Assembly (NCBI GenBank): GCA_003024985.2
Contig: PXIH01S0006205.1
DNA length: 11,333 nucleotides
Source: Euperipatoides rowelli
Lineage: Eukaryota > Onychophora > Udeonychophora > Euonychophora > Peripatopsidae
Direction: 5' to 3' (one strand)
Part shown: positions 1 through 9,041 of the stretch, one piece after another
How the letters are laid out: every line of letters starts with the position of its first letter
How positions within the stretch are numbered: position 1 is the stretch's first letter
Made by a program: the position numbers and the translations under genes
The notes under the pieces: model-generated
What the model saw: only the letters and a program-made list of their open reading frames with translations
Told to the model about the DNA's origin: nothing
Database searches by the model: none

Positions 1-36
1 TATATATATATATATATACTGTATATACAGTATATG
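1..36. repeat. TA microsatellite running into a 22-bp palindrome
   Basis: Positions 1-18 are an uninterrupted TA dinucleotide run, cut by the window edge, so the true length is unknown. It passes directly into a perfect palindrome at 14-35 whose core reads ATACTGTATATACAGTAT. The palindrome holds one TACTGTA and one TACAGTA, the heptamer that recurs across the whole window. Such a tract can extrude a cruciform and is prone to length change. It may simply be a TA repeat interrupted by point changes. Confidence 0.9.
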
Positions 37-871
37 TGTGATTGGCAGTGGCGAAGCATGATGGTAGTTATAAGCAGACATAAATCGTTACAATATAATT
101 AATGAATGGTTTTGAAAATTAACTTCTCTGTTTAACAAAAACATTAATCCAGAAATTTAAAAGCCTTTCTAACTAGTTTTTAATCTCAAGTGCAATTATT
201 TTTATGTATTTGGATTGTCTCAATCAATAGTATGGTATCTCAGGGTTCTTAACTACCATGTTCTCCAGTGGAGAGGAAAAATACTTTAAGAAATAATTAT
301 TTGGAGAGAAAAAAAATAATAATAGAAACAGTATTAATTTATTTTAAGCTTATGAATTTGAAGCAAGTTTTATTTTGGAAAAGAAAAAAATGCAATCAAG
401 GAACAATTTTTTTTTTCAATGATACTGTAACTTGTGTGGAATACTCAGAATGACTTCAGTTGATTAATAATTTAAAGGCAAAGTGTTCAGCACAAATTAG
501 GCATAACATTTGTACCATCTAATTCAAAGGATTTATGATAGAATTAAAATAGAACCATCAAAATCAAAAATATATTTTTTGAAGAAAATTGGTCTAGGCC
601 TAAGAAATAACTACTGTATATAGCCTACACTGGCTCACAATAATATTATTGTTCTGAAGTACTAAAAATATTAACTAGTAACGGTTTAAGTATTTAACAT
701 TAAAAAAAAATGGTAATTTTGATTGTTTTTAAATTATTAATATTGAAAATAAATGTTTAATAAATTGGCTAATAAGTCTTTTCCTTATTTATTACACTAG
801 GAAAACAGCACATCAACAGTTAGGGTGATACATGAATTAAATTTATTTGTAATGGGCTATGGCCTAACAAA
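37..871. other. Gene-free AT-rich stretch
   Basis: No supportable gene. The only ATG-initiated frame of note, at 268-453 on the + strand (61 codons), is Asn/Lys/Phe-rich, has no recognisable domain and contains a Phe run encoded by a T homopolymer, as expected of random AT-rich sequence. The stretch holds copies of TACTGTA at 423 and 612, a TAGGCCTAA at 595-603 and a TAGCCTACA at 621. Nothing else stands out. Confidence 0.7.
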
Positions 872-972
872 TTTTTTTTTTTTTTTTTTTTAAATAATTT
901 TGTTTAATTTTTTTACAATAAATAAAAAAGAAAAGCTTACCCAAAATAATTGTCAAAAAAAAAAAAAAAAAA
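872..972. repeat. T20...A18 fold-back (inverted homopolymer pair)
   Basis: A run of 20 T at 872-891 is followed 63 bases later by a run of 18 A at 955-972. The DNA just inside each run is also partly complementary: AAATAATTTTG follows the T run and CAAAATAATTG precedes the A run. The block could therefore fold back as an imperfect hairpin of about 100 nt. Possible origins are two poly-A-tailed retroposon insertions in opposite orientation, or independent slippage of two A/T tracts. No target-site duplication or retroposon body was recognised. Confidence 0.6.
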
Positions 973-1932
973 CCCAAACAAAAAAAAGAAGCATCTTTAA
1001 TAAAACTTTTGTTATGAGCATAAAAGTTGCCCTATTTCTGAAGTATCCAATTTGCAGAGATATCAATATAGGATATAGGAGTTTGGGCTATAATACATAA
1101 TTTAGTATTAATAAAAAGACAGAACAAGATACTATAGCCTGACGATTTTCTTTACCCAATGACAAAATATGAGGGCAAAATGCCAAATGACCTACCCTGT
1201 TTATTACTTTATCTAAAACTGAGTCCACGAGTATTTAAATTCTACTAGTTTCATGTAAAATATTTACTCATATGCAAATTTTAAGCTAATTTTGATGGAA
1301 TTAGATACTAAAATCATCCTTAAACATTTTTCCATTTAAAAACAAATTATGAAAATACCCAAAATTTAAAGTTTGCTTTTTTTTGTATCCTTTTGCAATA
1401 CTCTAAGAAGATATCCATTAGAAGTTCAATAAACAACCATATCAGAATGTCTTAAGCTGCTTTTAAGGAAGCTTATTGAGGTGAGAATTTACCATAGCGG
1501 CTAATATTTAAATGCAAAAATTAAATTTGAGATTTTTATTCTTAATCAAAATATGTAAAAAAAAAAAAAAAAAAAAAATTGCTGATTCACAGAAATAATA
1601 ATTTAAAATCACTTTTAATTATAAGCTACAGTACATCTAGAAAGAATAAAATGGATACAAAGGTATTGATCATTACAGAGACCTCAGATCACCATAATGC
1701 CTAATTACCTATGGGAAAAAAAAACTGCTTGAAGATATACTGTATATGTACTGTATATTTAATTTTTAGATAATTGTTTATGATTTCCATTGTGTTATAT
1801 TTTTAATGAATTTCCCGAATGTATTTTATACTACACCAAATAATAAAAAAAATGTGTTCACAATTAGACTATTTTCCTTTCTATATCCGGTGTAAAAGAA
1901 ATTAAATAACTAAAATTCAGTTTATTATTACG
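973..1932. repeat. AT-rich gene-free stretch with an A22 homopolymer
   Basis: The main landmark is a 22-base A run at 1557-1578. TACAGTA/TACTGTA copies lie at 1627, 1738 and 1749, the last two as a tandem pair spaced 11 bp. AATAAA-like hexamers are common, but at this base composition they carry no information about a 3' end. No retroposon body upstream of the A run was recognised, and no gene was found. The 66-codon frame at 900-1100 is Lys/Asn/Ile-rich and runs through the A18 tract, so it is not credible. Confidence 0.6.
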
Positions 1933-1951
1933 TTTTTTTTAAAAAAAAAAA
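1933..1951. repeat. T8A11 self-complementary tract
   Basis: Eight T are followed directly by eleven A, giving a perfect 16-bp T8A8 palindrome. Similar T-then-A tracts occur at 4947-4966 (T10A10) and 6725-6753 (T8A6GT14). Rigid A/T tracts are known to disfavour nucleosomes. Whether these tracts have any role here is not shown by the sequence. Confidence 0.85.
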
Positions 1952-2182
1952 CTTTTCCAACTGTCATTTCTGAAAATACTGTATATCCCTCATTGATTTA
2001 AGCCTATACAAGAGCCCCTTTTCTCCTTGGATTATTACCCGAATGTAGCGCCTTTAATAGCTGTGTTTGTTTTTGTTCTTGTTACTAGTTTAGTTTTCAT
2101 CATTTGTTTTTTTTTAATGAATTTTTTCTTTTTTTTTGTATATGTCATATGTACTGTATGTTCATCCTTAAGTTTATCTTAG

Positions 2183-3050
2183 TGTTTGGAGCGGCATTTT
2201 TTAAGTGGAATGGCGTAATAAATTTCATCAATGAGGACTTGCGCTTTTCTAGGCTTACAAGCATGTTCTAGGGTCCTTCGTTCCATTATCTTTTCACATA
2301 TACATACATACTGTATATATGGCCTTTATGAGGTTTGTTACAATTAATGTTAATGTTTCTTTGTGGTGAATGTTTATGGACTGAATTATTTGATCAGATG
2401 AAAAATTGTAATGAATGGATAAGACCAGGATTGATACATTCAAGCGTCTGCTTATGTACCGTAATGGATTTATTAACGTTTAATTATTCATTGAACTGGC
2501 AATTAGCAGTTACAGTATGTGATGATTTTATAATTTAAATTTAGTATATTCATTAAACAGTAAAACAATGACTATTTTTTTATATATATTTTATGGTTTT
2601 ATTTATAATTTTCAAATATATATTTTTTTTTGCAATATCCAAGCATACTGTAATTAGAGGCAATGTCCATTTTGGGCTAAAGCCCCTAAGTTGATTAATT
2701 ATACATTGTATTGTTATTTTCTGCAATAAACCTATATAATAATAATTACATGTACATTCCAATCTGCAGTTATGTGTGCAAAAAATAAAATCTAGAAATT
2801 TAAATATTAAAGATAAAGTTGATTTTTTTTTAAATTTTTATATTGTTTTAAATATAAAACCTACATTAGATGAATTTTCATATTTTTTTTTTTCTAATTT
2901 TAAATAATTGGTAGCAATTCTTTACATTTAAAAACTTGTGGTCCTAAATAACAAAATAAAGACTATTTCTTCTTATTTTTCATTTCTTCATAGGAAATAA
3001 CTATTACACTGTAAATTTCAGTTGGTTTCACAAAAGATATTGTCTTAGGC
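2183..3050. other. Gene-free AT-rich stretch
   Basis: Nothing that can be supported as a gene. The frames at 2335-2538 (+, 67 codons) and 2580-2762 (-, 60 codons) match no family I recognise. The stretch includes TACTGTATATAT at 2309-2320, TACCGTA at 2457-2463, TACAGTATGT at 2511-2520 and TACTGTA at 2646-2652. CpG is slightly less rare around 2190-2480 than in the flanking sequence. Confidence 0.65.
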
Positions 3051-3583
3051 CAGGAATGGGGAACCTGCGGCCTTCAGACCGCATAGGCATTTTGATGTGT
3101 TCGGGGCGGCCATTTTGTACATTTTTCAAAAGTCCATTTGATCTTTTGAGGTGCTTGTGTGGCCTTTTCAAATATTTTGTCAATTATACGTACTGTATAT
3201 CATTTATATTTTATATATTATACCGTTCATTTTCAATCTTAAAAATATTATCATTAATTGTCAATAAAACATGACATTTGAATTTAAGCAATTGCCATCT
3301 TGTTTAACTTTTCCTTGATTCCTCTATGAATAAAAAATTGAAATTTGTCCTCGCTGAATCAATAGGTTCTCCTAAATGAAATACGGTAACTAACAATTAA
3401 TTTTATTTTATTCTTGAAAAAAAATGCAGAAAAACCATTGACTAAAACAATGTACGCTCGTTTACGGGTTCTAAAAAGACATTGATTTATATTTAGGTAG
3501 GCAACTTTGGACAAATTGACTGTACATTAAGTGTGCAGGCTAGCCTTATAAGGAAACTGCGAAGTGACATGCGGCCTTCCAAT
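3051..3583. mobile_element. hAT-like non-autonomous DNA transposon remnant
   Basis: The 5' end reads CAGGAATGGGGAACCTGCGG, close to the CAGGGATGGGCAACCTGCGG type of terminus seen in many animal hAT-superfamily elements. It is followed by the usual subterminal GC hairpin (TGCGG at 3066-3070 against CCGCA at 3079-3083). A GACATGCGGCCTTCC segment at 3566-3580 resembles the subterminal block near the opposite end of such elements, and TGCGGCCTTC occurs at both 3066-3075 and 3570-3579 in the same orientation. The expected right inverted terminus is not visible, so the 3' boundary is uncertain and the element is probably truncated. CpG is clearly denser here than in the flanks. No transposase frame is present; the 72-codon frame at 3056-3274 lies inside it and reads the terminal sequence by chance. 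No 8-bp target duplication was found. Confidence 0.55.
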
Positions 3584-3660
3584 TAGGGATGGGCAAAAAT
3601 GCAATTTTGCTAACCGGTTACTAACTGGGTAGCACACTAATAAGTTTAAAATGTAAAAAT
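3584..3660 (+). mobile_element. Second hAT-like terminus, inward facing
   Basis: The sequence TAGGGATGGGCAAAAATGC starting at 3584 resembles hAT 5' termini of the (C/T)AGGGATGGGCAA type. It is followed by the palindrome TAACCGGTTA at 3611-3620, a subterminal motif of a kind common in such elements. It abuts the presumed 3' end of the preceding remnant, which suggests one element inserted into or beside the other. No matching inverted end (TTGCCCATCCCTA) was seen downstream, so its right boundary is unknown and the end given here is arbitrary. It could be a decayed fragment or a chance match. Confidence 0.4.
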
Positions 3661-4335
3661 TATACATCTAAATTAAAATTTCAAATAGAAGTTGTTATTC
3701 ATATAAAAAAGAAATATATTTGGATTGTTTTTTTAATAATTTATATAATTTTTTTCATAAACTTAAGCAAAAATATAAAACTAAATAAAAAAACTGGCCT
3801 TAAATAAACAAACACCATTTTACTGTAATCAAATTATTGTAAATTATTTCAAATAAATCTTTGAAATACAGAAATAAAGAAATTTAGATTAATAGTGTTT
3901 TGATATTTCTTACGGTACTACATTATCTATTATACAGTAAATACTGTAAAAAAAATAATTATAAAATATTTAATATAATATTAATTTATAAATTCTTACC
4001 CTTTTTGTCAAATGTAAAATGAAATGCATAAACATAGAAATGTAGTTTTAAACTTAGAATTTTTCCTTTCACTAACGTATGAACTGAAACTGAAGCACGG
4101 AGAAATCTGTAAATGGTATTTTCTCATTCTCACTAATATTTACGAATAAATAAAATATCCTAGTTTTTAAATGCAAAAAGTAAATGCATAGAAAGAAAAT
4201 TTTTAAAAAAAATTTACATAATTTATTCAGATTTTGCTAGCAGTCAGCTTTAAATTATGCAAATTAAAAAAAAAAAATACTCATCAAGTGTGCAATTTTA
4301 CATTTCACAATTCCATAAATTAAAAAAAGATAGCT
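3661..4335. other. Extremely AT-rich gene-free stretch
   Basis: A/T dominates almost completely and CpG is nearly absent. The stretch holds TACTGTA at 3821, TACGGTA at 3911, TACAGTA at 3933 and TACTGTA at 3942, three of these within 38 bp. No frame of useful length exists. It may be the interior of the element whose end begins at 3584, or simply background. Confidence 0.6.
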
Positions 4336-4376
4336 TACTATAATTATAGTAGTGTCAAAGACAACCTACTATAATT
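4336..4376. repeat. Compact inverted repeat with palindrome and direct repeat
   Basis: AATTATAGTAG at 4342-4352 is the exact reverse complement of CTACTATAATT at 4366-4376. Inside the arms, TGTC at 4353-4356 pairs with GACA at 4360-4363 around an AAA loop, leaving a 2-nt AC bulge. This gives a 35-nt hairpin with 15 base pairs. The left arm also overlaps a 16-bp perfect palindrome at 4336-4351, and TACTATAATT is directly repeated at 4336-4345 and 4367-4376. It is too short for a typical animal microRNA precursor. It could be a transposon end, a protein-binding site or chance in AT-rich DNA. Confidence 0.75.
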
Positions 4377-4946
4377 CACTAGATTTGTTATTAAGTTAAT
4401 AAAAAGACTACATAAGTTTATTTTTTATTGTACAAACTTTACATTGTTTACTAGCCAAGGTAATTTTGTTGTGAGCTCCATAATAAAGCAGTAATTTGGA
4501 ATTTTAAGTCTAATTTCACTAGTTTTAAAATGTTTAATGTTTGAGTATAACACCGAAGCTAATGTTGCCTGTTACAGCATGGCTGTAGAGTACATCTTTA
4601 AAATACTTGAATAATTTTTAATTAATCATATGCAAATTGCTTATCTTTAAGAAAAATCTTTCGAGAATAATTGTTTAAGAATTATAATGTTCTAGAATTG
4701 AGTTTTTTATACATTTAAAAAAAGTAGAGAATGAAAAAAATATAATGTAAATAAAGGGAGAAAAGAGAAGAATGTAAGAAAGAAAAAAATGTATCCATGA
4801 AGTGTAAACTTGGTTTGTTTTTACAATGAATAAACATACTGTAATTATTTGTATATACTGTATACTGTTATGCCTATATTTTTCAATTGCAATGAATGTT
4901 GTTTTTAAATAATATACAACATAACTTATTTTTAATAGCTAAACAG
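4377..4946. other. Gene-free stretch with a C-free purine-rich tract
   Basis: No gene is seen. From 4717 to 4794 the + strand has no C at all and is mostly A with some G, including the patch AAAGGGAGAAAAGAGAAG. TACTGTA copies occur at 4837 and 4856, the second within GTATATACTGTATACTG. The rest is ordinary AT-rich sequence. Confidence 0.6.
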
Positions 4947-4966
4947 TTTTTTTTTTAAAAAAAAAA
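4947..4966. repeat. Perfect T10A10 palindrome
   Basis: Ten T are followed directly by ten A, a perfect 20-bp self-complementary sequence. It is the longest of the T-then-A tracts in this window (compare 1933-1951 and 6725-6753). Tracts like this are stiff and prone to slippage; no function is implied. Confidence 0.9.
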
Positions 4967-5336
4967 TGACATTTTTTAAATTATTATTAACTGCATTTAT
5001 TTTTTATTATTCTGAGGGCATAAACATAGTAGGCTATATTTAGTGGTTCTTTAAGAAAGAAAGAAAAACTAAATATGCTTTGACAATAGTAAGTCACAAT
5101 AATTGACAGTTCTTTAAACACCTAGGACTGTCTCAATTAAAAATAGCTTACGCTACTGCGATTTTCAGAGTGCCCTTAGATTGTTAGATTTGCATCTTCC
5201 TGAATTAAGCCACCACCCCTCCCAATAATATTTATTTAATAAATATCAAAAATGATCAATTTAAAATTTCTCAATTACAATGGTTTAATAAATCATCATA
5301 AAAAATAAATCCATTTCAAGATAATTCTTTAAAAAG

Positions 5337-5376
5337 AAAAAAAAAAAAAAACTTTTGAAAACTTTTTTTTTGGGGG
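5337..5376. repeat. A15 and T9 arms around a short spacer, then G5
   Basis: An A15 run at 5337-5351 and a T9 run at 5363-5371 flank the spacer CTTTTGAAAAC, which is itself self-complementary. G5 follows at 5372-5376. The block can form a small A/T hairpin. It superficially resembles a bacterial terminator, but it lacks a GC stem and lies in eukaryotic-looking DNA, so no terminator is called. Confidence 0.6.
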
Positions 5377-6724
5377 TAAACCATTTTATTTTAAACTTAA
5401 AAAATAGTGGTGTAGTGAGATGGGAAGTGGTGTAAAGGCTCTGACCTTAAAATAGATGCCTTTCTCTTTTGGGAAAACTTTGTGTGTGCTCTTTTTAAAC
5501 TTTAGAAAAGGCTATATGTACAGCACTGAATATGAGAAACTAAAAAAAAAGTTGAATTAAAACATTAAGAGCATTAATGTTGCTTTATTTCAGAAGCCTT
5601 GCAGAGCAAGTAAAATACTCAAGAGAACAAAATAATCCAAATGAATAAGAAGCATTAACCTTTTTTCAATTAGAAAAATATCAAACAAGTGTGATAATTG
5701 CAATTAAAAATGTATTTCAACATTTGTGATAAAAAGTTTATTTTTACAAATTTATTCTGACACATATGCTATGCAGTATTACTGTATATACTGTATATTA
5801 AATCTATGTACATTTGTACACTGTATATATTATAAAGTATTGTTAAAAAANCCCATTGAATGTAAAAATGACAAGGGCAATAAGGAATATGAAGTATGAC
5901 TGATATAAAAAAGAAATAATGTACATGTGTAAAAAGAATAATTTCACAATTACAAGTCTATTTAAATCAAATTTTGATATGATTGTGAAATCTACTTATA
6001 ATAAAACACCTCTAATTTTTAGAGAGCTCACAAGTGTGTAGTAATCTTTTGGCCACCACAGAAATAAACCATGTAAAGGAAAACCAAATTTACTAGAGGT
6101 ACAGTAACATATTTAGTAATTAAATGTACAGTAGATCAGATAGATCTTTCAAATACTATATACTTATATGATCTGAGTGGTCAGTCAGTAATGCCCTTTG
6201 TTAAGAAGATAAATCGAAATTAAAAGAAAAACCTCAAAAAAAAAAAAATACATAGTGAATCAAAATTTCTGTCCATTGAAGGAAAATTTCTCAAGGCAAA
6301 AAAGTATGTAGCGCCCTCTATGACCAACAACATAAATAAATTTAGAACTGCATAAAAGGAAAACTAATCTACAGTACATAATAAAGTATTTAAAATGTGA
6401 TATACAGTACAGTAGGTCTACATTAAATTATCACAAAAATGTATGAGGAATCAGGGATCCATGATACTCTGCACCTTTATCATCCACAATCCTCATTTTT
6501 TTCTTAACATAGTATAATTATTATTTCATGACAATTTATTTATCCCCACTTGCCTCTATTCCCCTTCCCAACACACATACCAAGCATTCTCTGATACAAG
6601 ATAAAAAAAAAAAAATGCATAAAAAATTATTTAGTAATAATAATAATTATATAACATACAATATGCTCAGCAAAAGGAGTTTTGTCAGAACAAAGTCATC
6701 TTCACAAATTTCAATCAATTTACA
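5377..6724. other. Gene-free AT-rich stretch with one unresolved base
   Basis: No gene is supported. The 68-codon frame at 6528-6734 is unrecognised and ends in the T tract at 6725. AGTGGTGTA is repeated nearby at about 5406 and 5425. TACTGTATATACTGTATAT lies at 5780-5798, and six further heptamer copies lie between 6100 and 6414, including TACAGTACAGTA at 6403-6414. An N is present at 5851 just after A6. A13 runs occur at 6236-6248 and 6603-6615. GTAGCGCCCTCTA at about 6308-6320 is a local GC-rich word. Confidence 0.6.
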
Positions 6725-6753
6725 TTTTTTTTAAAAAAGTTTTTTTTTTTTTT
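6725..6753. repeat. T8A6GT14 tract
   Basis: T8 is followed by A6, one G and T14. The central A6 can pair with either flanking T run, so the tract can form alternative small hairpins. It probably arose by homopolymer expansion. Confidence 0.8.
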
Positions 6754-8017
6754 ACTTGCTTAATTAAAAATATTGTATACTGTATATTGAGTCTCTGGCG
6801 CCTAGGATAATTGGATTTGCAACGATTTTAGCAAGTTTGCACGACGATAAGATTAGTAAATAATTATAATCAGTCACAAATATAATAAGTTCACTATTAG
6901 CCTAATGTTAGTCAACACTAATACAAAAAGATAAGCCGAGAAGTAACTAGCATTTTGTTCTAGGCCAACAATATGAAATCTGAATTTCATAAATAAGAGT
7001 AATCAGTAATTATCAAATTTTACCCTTCCTCTATACAATCATAACATTCTAATACATTTGTTTTAAAGCCATGATTAGATTTTTTTTTTTTTTAGTGTCT
7101 GTGTGATTAAAAAAAAATAGCCTATTATATTAGAAATCAAATGCTTTTTTAATTAAATTATTTTAAACAAATCTTACAACTACTGTATATGGGGAGAGCT
7201 ATGGCAATATACTAGACAAAAGGATTAAAAAAAGATAAACGATGTCAAGGAAGCTAGGTAAGCTGAATATACAGTATCTATTTTAATGTAAATAATTAAA
7301 ATTATCATAAACAAGAAATAGTTTATTTCATGGGATGCAGTAGATAAGATAGGTAAATTCAACCATTAACTATGGTAGGCTAGAAAAGTTATTATTGCAT
7401 GAAAATTTCCAAAGGATGATTTTGGTACTTATGTTGACCCCATTATGTTTTCATACTCATACAAATTGATATTTGGAATATTGCTGTTACTTCAAACTGA
7501 ACAATTAGAAAAAATGAATTGATCATGATAATAACAATGCTAGATTTTTTACTAAGTTTATTATTATTAAAGATTAATTAAAAACCACTTGAAATTTAAT
7601 ATTTTTTTCCTTTTAAATATTGAAATTAAAATTTTTGATTTTCAGTCAGAAAATGTTAAATTGTAGGTTTGTTTACAATTAAATTAGATGATCATGTTTT
7701 GGATTATGACAATACCGACAAAGAAACAGATGCTCTGTATTAGATGGTGGCATCAGTTCTCTTACATTGGATGTCCTAACAATTTTTGAGATCAATATAA
7801 ATAAATTTGAATGTACAGTAAATATAAAAAATTATGAAAGTTTAATGAAAATTTTAGTGTATGAATCATGAGAATATTTTTATCTAGCATAACAAATAGT
7901 ATACAACTAAATATGGATTATGGGATCCATTGCATTGCATTTTTTTCTTGTGGGTTAAAGGGATAGGAAGAGGATAAATCAGATGTTTATTATTATTTAT
8001 CTTCAAATTCTGGATTA
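6754..8017. other. Gene-free AT-rich stretch
   Basis: No coding frame, RNA gene or transposon end was recognised. The stretch contains heptamer copies at 6778, 7181, 7270 and 7814, a T14 run at 7080-7093, and TAGGCTA-type words at 6898, 7118 and 7376. Confidence 0.6.
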
Positions 8018-8096
8018 AAATTCTCACAATAAACCATGCAATTTTCTCACAATAAACCATGCAATTTTCTCACAATAAACCATGAAAATTTATCAC
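8018..8096. repeat. 23-bp tandem repeat, about 3.4 copies
   Basis: The unit core CTCACAATAAACCATGCA starts at 8023, 8046 and 8069, an exact 23-bp period. The first two cores are identical; the third differs near its 3' end (CATGAAAA). A degraded fourth unit begins at about 8092 (ATCACG). The units are joined by short A/T spacers. High identity between the copies suggests a fairly recent expansion. The unit contains AATAAA, but polyadenylation use cannot be inferred. Confidence 0.92.
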
Positions 8097-8177
8097 GTAG
8101 AGTTATTGCAGTATTTTTTGTGCTTTTACCAAAACAAAAAACTTGAATTAGGATCTCTCACTTTAATTAAAGTTTAA

Positions 8178-8420
8178 CGTCCGACCTACAGCACACAATT
8201 TAGTTGCTGTCTTGAGAAGATTACAAAAATCAAAGAACATATTATAATAGAAATTGAGAGACTGCAATTAAAGAAAATTGGGGTCCTCTTAAGAAAAAAG
8301 CAAGTGGAAACAGATAAGAAATTATTGAAACATACTTGCGGAATATGGAAAAGGAGGAGGGAAGGAGTTACTGTATGTAAATTATTAGAACTTAAAAGGC
8401 CACCAGTTAGTTACAACTAA
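8178..8420 (+). other. Open frame of 80 codons without a start, possible decayed coding remnant
   Basis: The frame is free of stops from CGT at 8178 to a TAA at 8418-8420, yet contains no ATG, so it would be missed by ATG-based searches. The conceptual product is rich in Lys, Arg, Glu, Leu and Ile, with a stretch of alternating charged and aliphatic residues (near residues 13-52) that could form an amphipathic helix or coiled coil, followed by a basic patch WKRRREG. I do not recognise a family. At this base composition roughly one stop-free run of this length is expected by chance in both strands of the window, so it is more likely noise than an exon. No clear splice sites were seen. Confidence 0.15.
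8347..8367 (+). other. G-rich polypurine tract, weak two-tetrad quadruplex candidate
   Basis: The purine-only run GGAAAAGGAGGAGGGAAGGAG contains four or more GG blocks separated by one to four bases. That meets a loose two-layer G-quadruplex pattern and could also form triplex DNA. It is unusual against the surrounding AT-rich sequence. Two-layer quadruplexes are only weakly stable, so this is a structural note, not a functional call. Confidence 0.5.
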
Positions 8421-9030
8421 TAACTAATACAATATAATAAAATAGTCTAAAGCTCAGGATGAAGAAAATTAAAAATAAACTAAAATCTAAATTTTAAAAT
8501 TAAAAAAAAATAAATAATAATAAAACTAAATAATTTGTTACAAAATTATTCACATTTTAAAAAATATTTTAAAAAGAAATTTGAAACTGAACAATTTCAC
8601 AATTACCATCAGTTTGTTAAAATAAAGATAAAAAAAAACAATGCAATAAGAATAAAATAAAAACTCAATAACAGAAGGTGGAGAAATTAAAATTATTTTA
8701 TGTCGAGATGCAACAAGTTTGAAATAATGGGTTTTTAAAAAAATTACCAAATAAATTATTTACGGTAATCAAATAAAAAAAGATATGAAGGGATTTAAAC
8801 TAAATATTAATATTTAAGAGAAATATGATACGTCCCTAAGAAACTTCAGATATTCAAACTGTTTTACTACTGTACATATTAAAATTTGGAAACTAATTTT
8901 AATACATTTTAATGCTATTAAATTAAACACCCTATTGTTTTTACTAAAGTATCAAACTGACAACGAACAATAAGAAATGAGTAGCAGTGTTGAATTCAGG
9001 TATACTTTTGGTTGGTAGGAGCTGTGTATA
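8421..9030. other. Gene-free AT-rich stretch
   Basis: A-dominated on the + strand from about 8470 to 8760, which creates a 66-codon frame on the - strand (8550-8750) made almost entirely of Phe, Leu, Ile, Lys and Tyr; it is not credible as a gene. TACGGTA lies at 8761 and TACTGTA at 8868. Confidence 0.6.
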
Positions 9031-9041
9031 CCCCCCCCCCC
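9031..9041. repeat. C11 homopolymer
   Basis: Eleven consecutive C (G11 on the other strand) interrupt otherwise AT-rich DNA. Long C/G runs are rare here; all other long homopolymers in the window are A or T. The tract is prone to slippage and to sequencing length error. Confidence 0.9.

Noticed and set aside
3056-3274. 72-codon + frame beginning MGNLRPSDRIG
   Set aside because: Its start lies inside the hAT-like terminal sequence, whose conserved GC-rich bases create the balanced N-terminal residues; the remainder is low-complexity Phe/Ile/Leu. It is not a transposase fragment I recognise.
5228-5246. 19-nt A/T palindrome ATATTTATT-T-AATAAATAT
   Set aside because: Made only of A and T, and such hairpins are expected by chance at this base composition.
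5337-5376. Rho-independent terminator
   Set aside because: There is no GC-rich stem, only A/T homopolymers, and there is no bacterial gene context.
6307-6320. GTAGCGCCCTCTA as a transposon end
   Set aside because: A GC-rich word in an AT background, and a related GTAGCGCC occurs at about 2046, but no paired end, duplication or longer similarity is visible.
6528-6734. 68-codon + frame with a mixed N-terminal part
   Set aside because: No family resemblance; it contains a Lys run and an Asn run from homopolymers and stops in a T tract.
8018-8096. CRISPR array
   Set aside because: The 23-bp units are directly adjacent with no unique spacers, and the DNA is eukaryotic in character.
8550-8750. 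66-codon - strand frame
   Set aside because: Nearly all Phe, Leu, Ile, Lys and Tyr, the complement of an A-rich stretch. It resembles a membrane protein only because of base composition.
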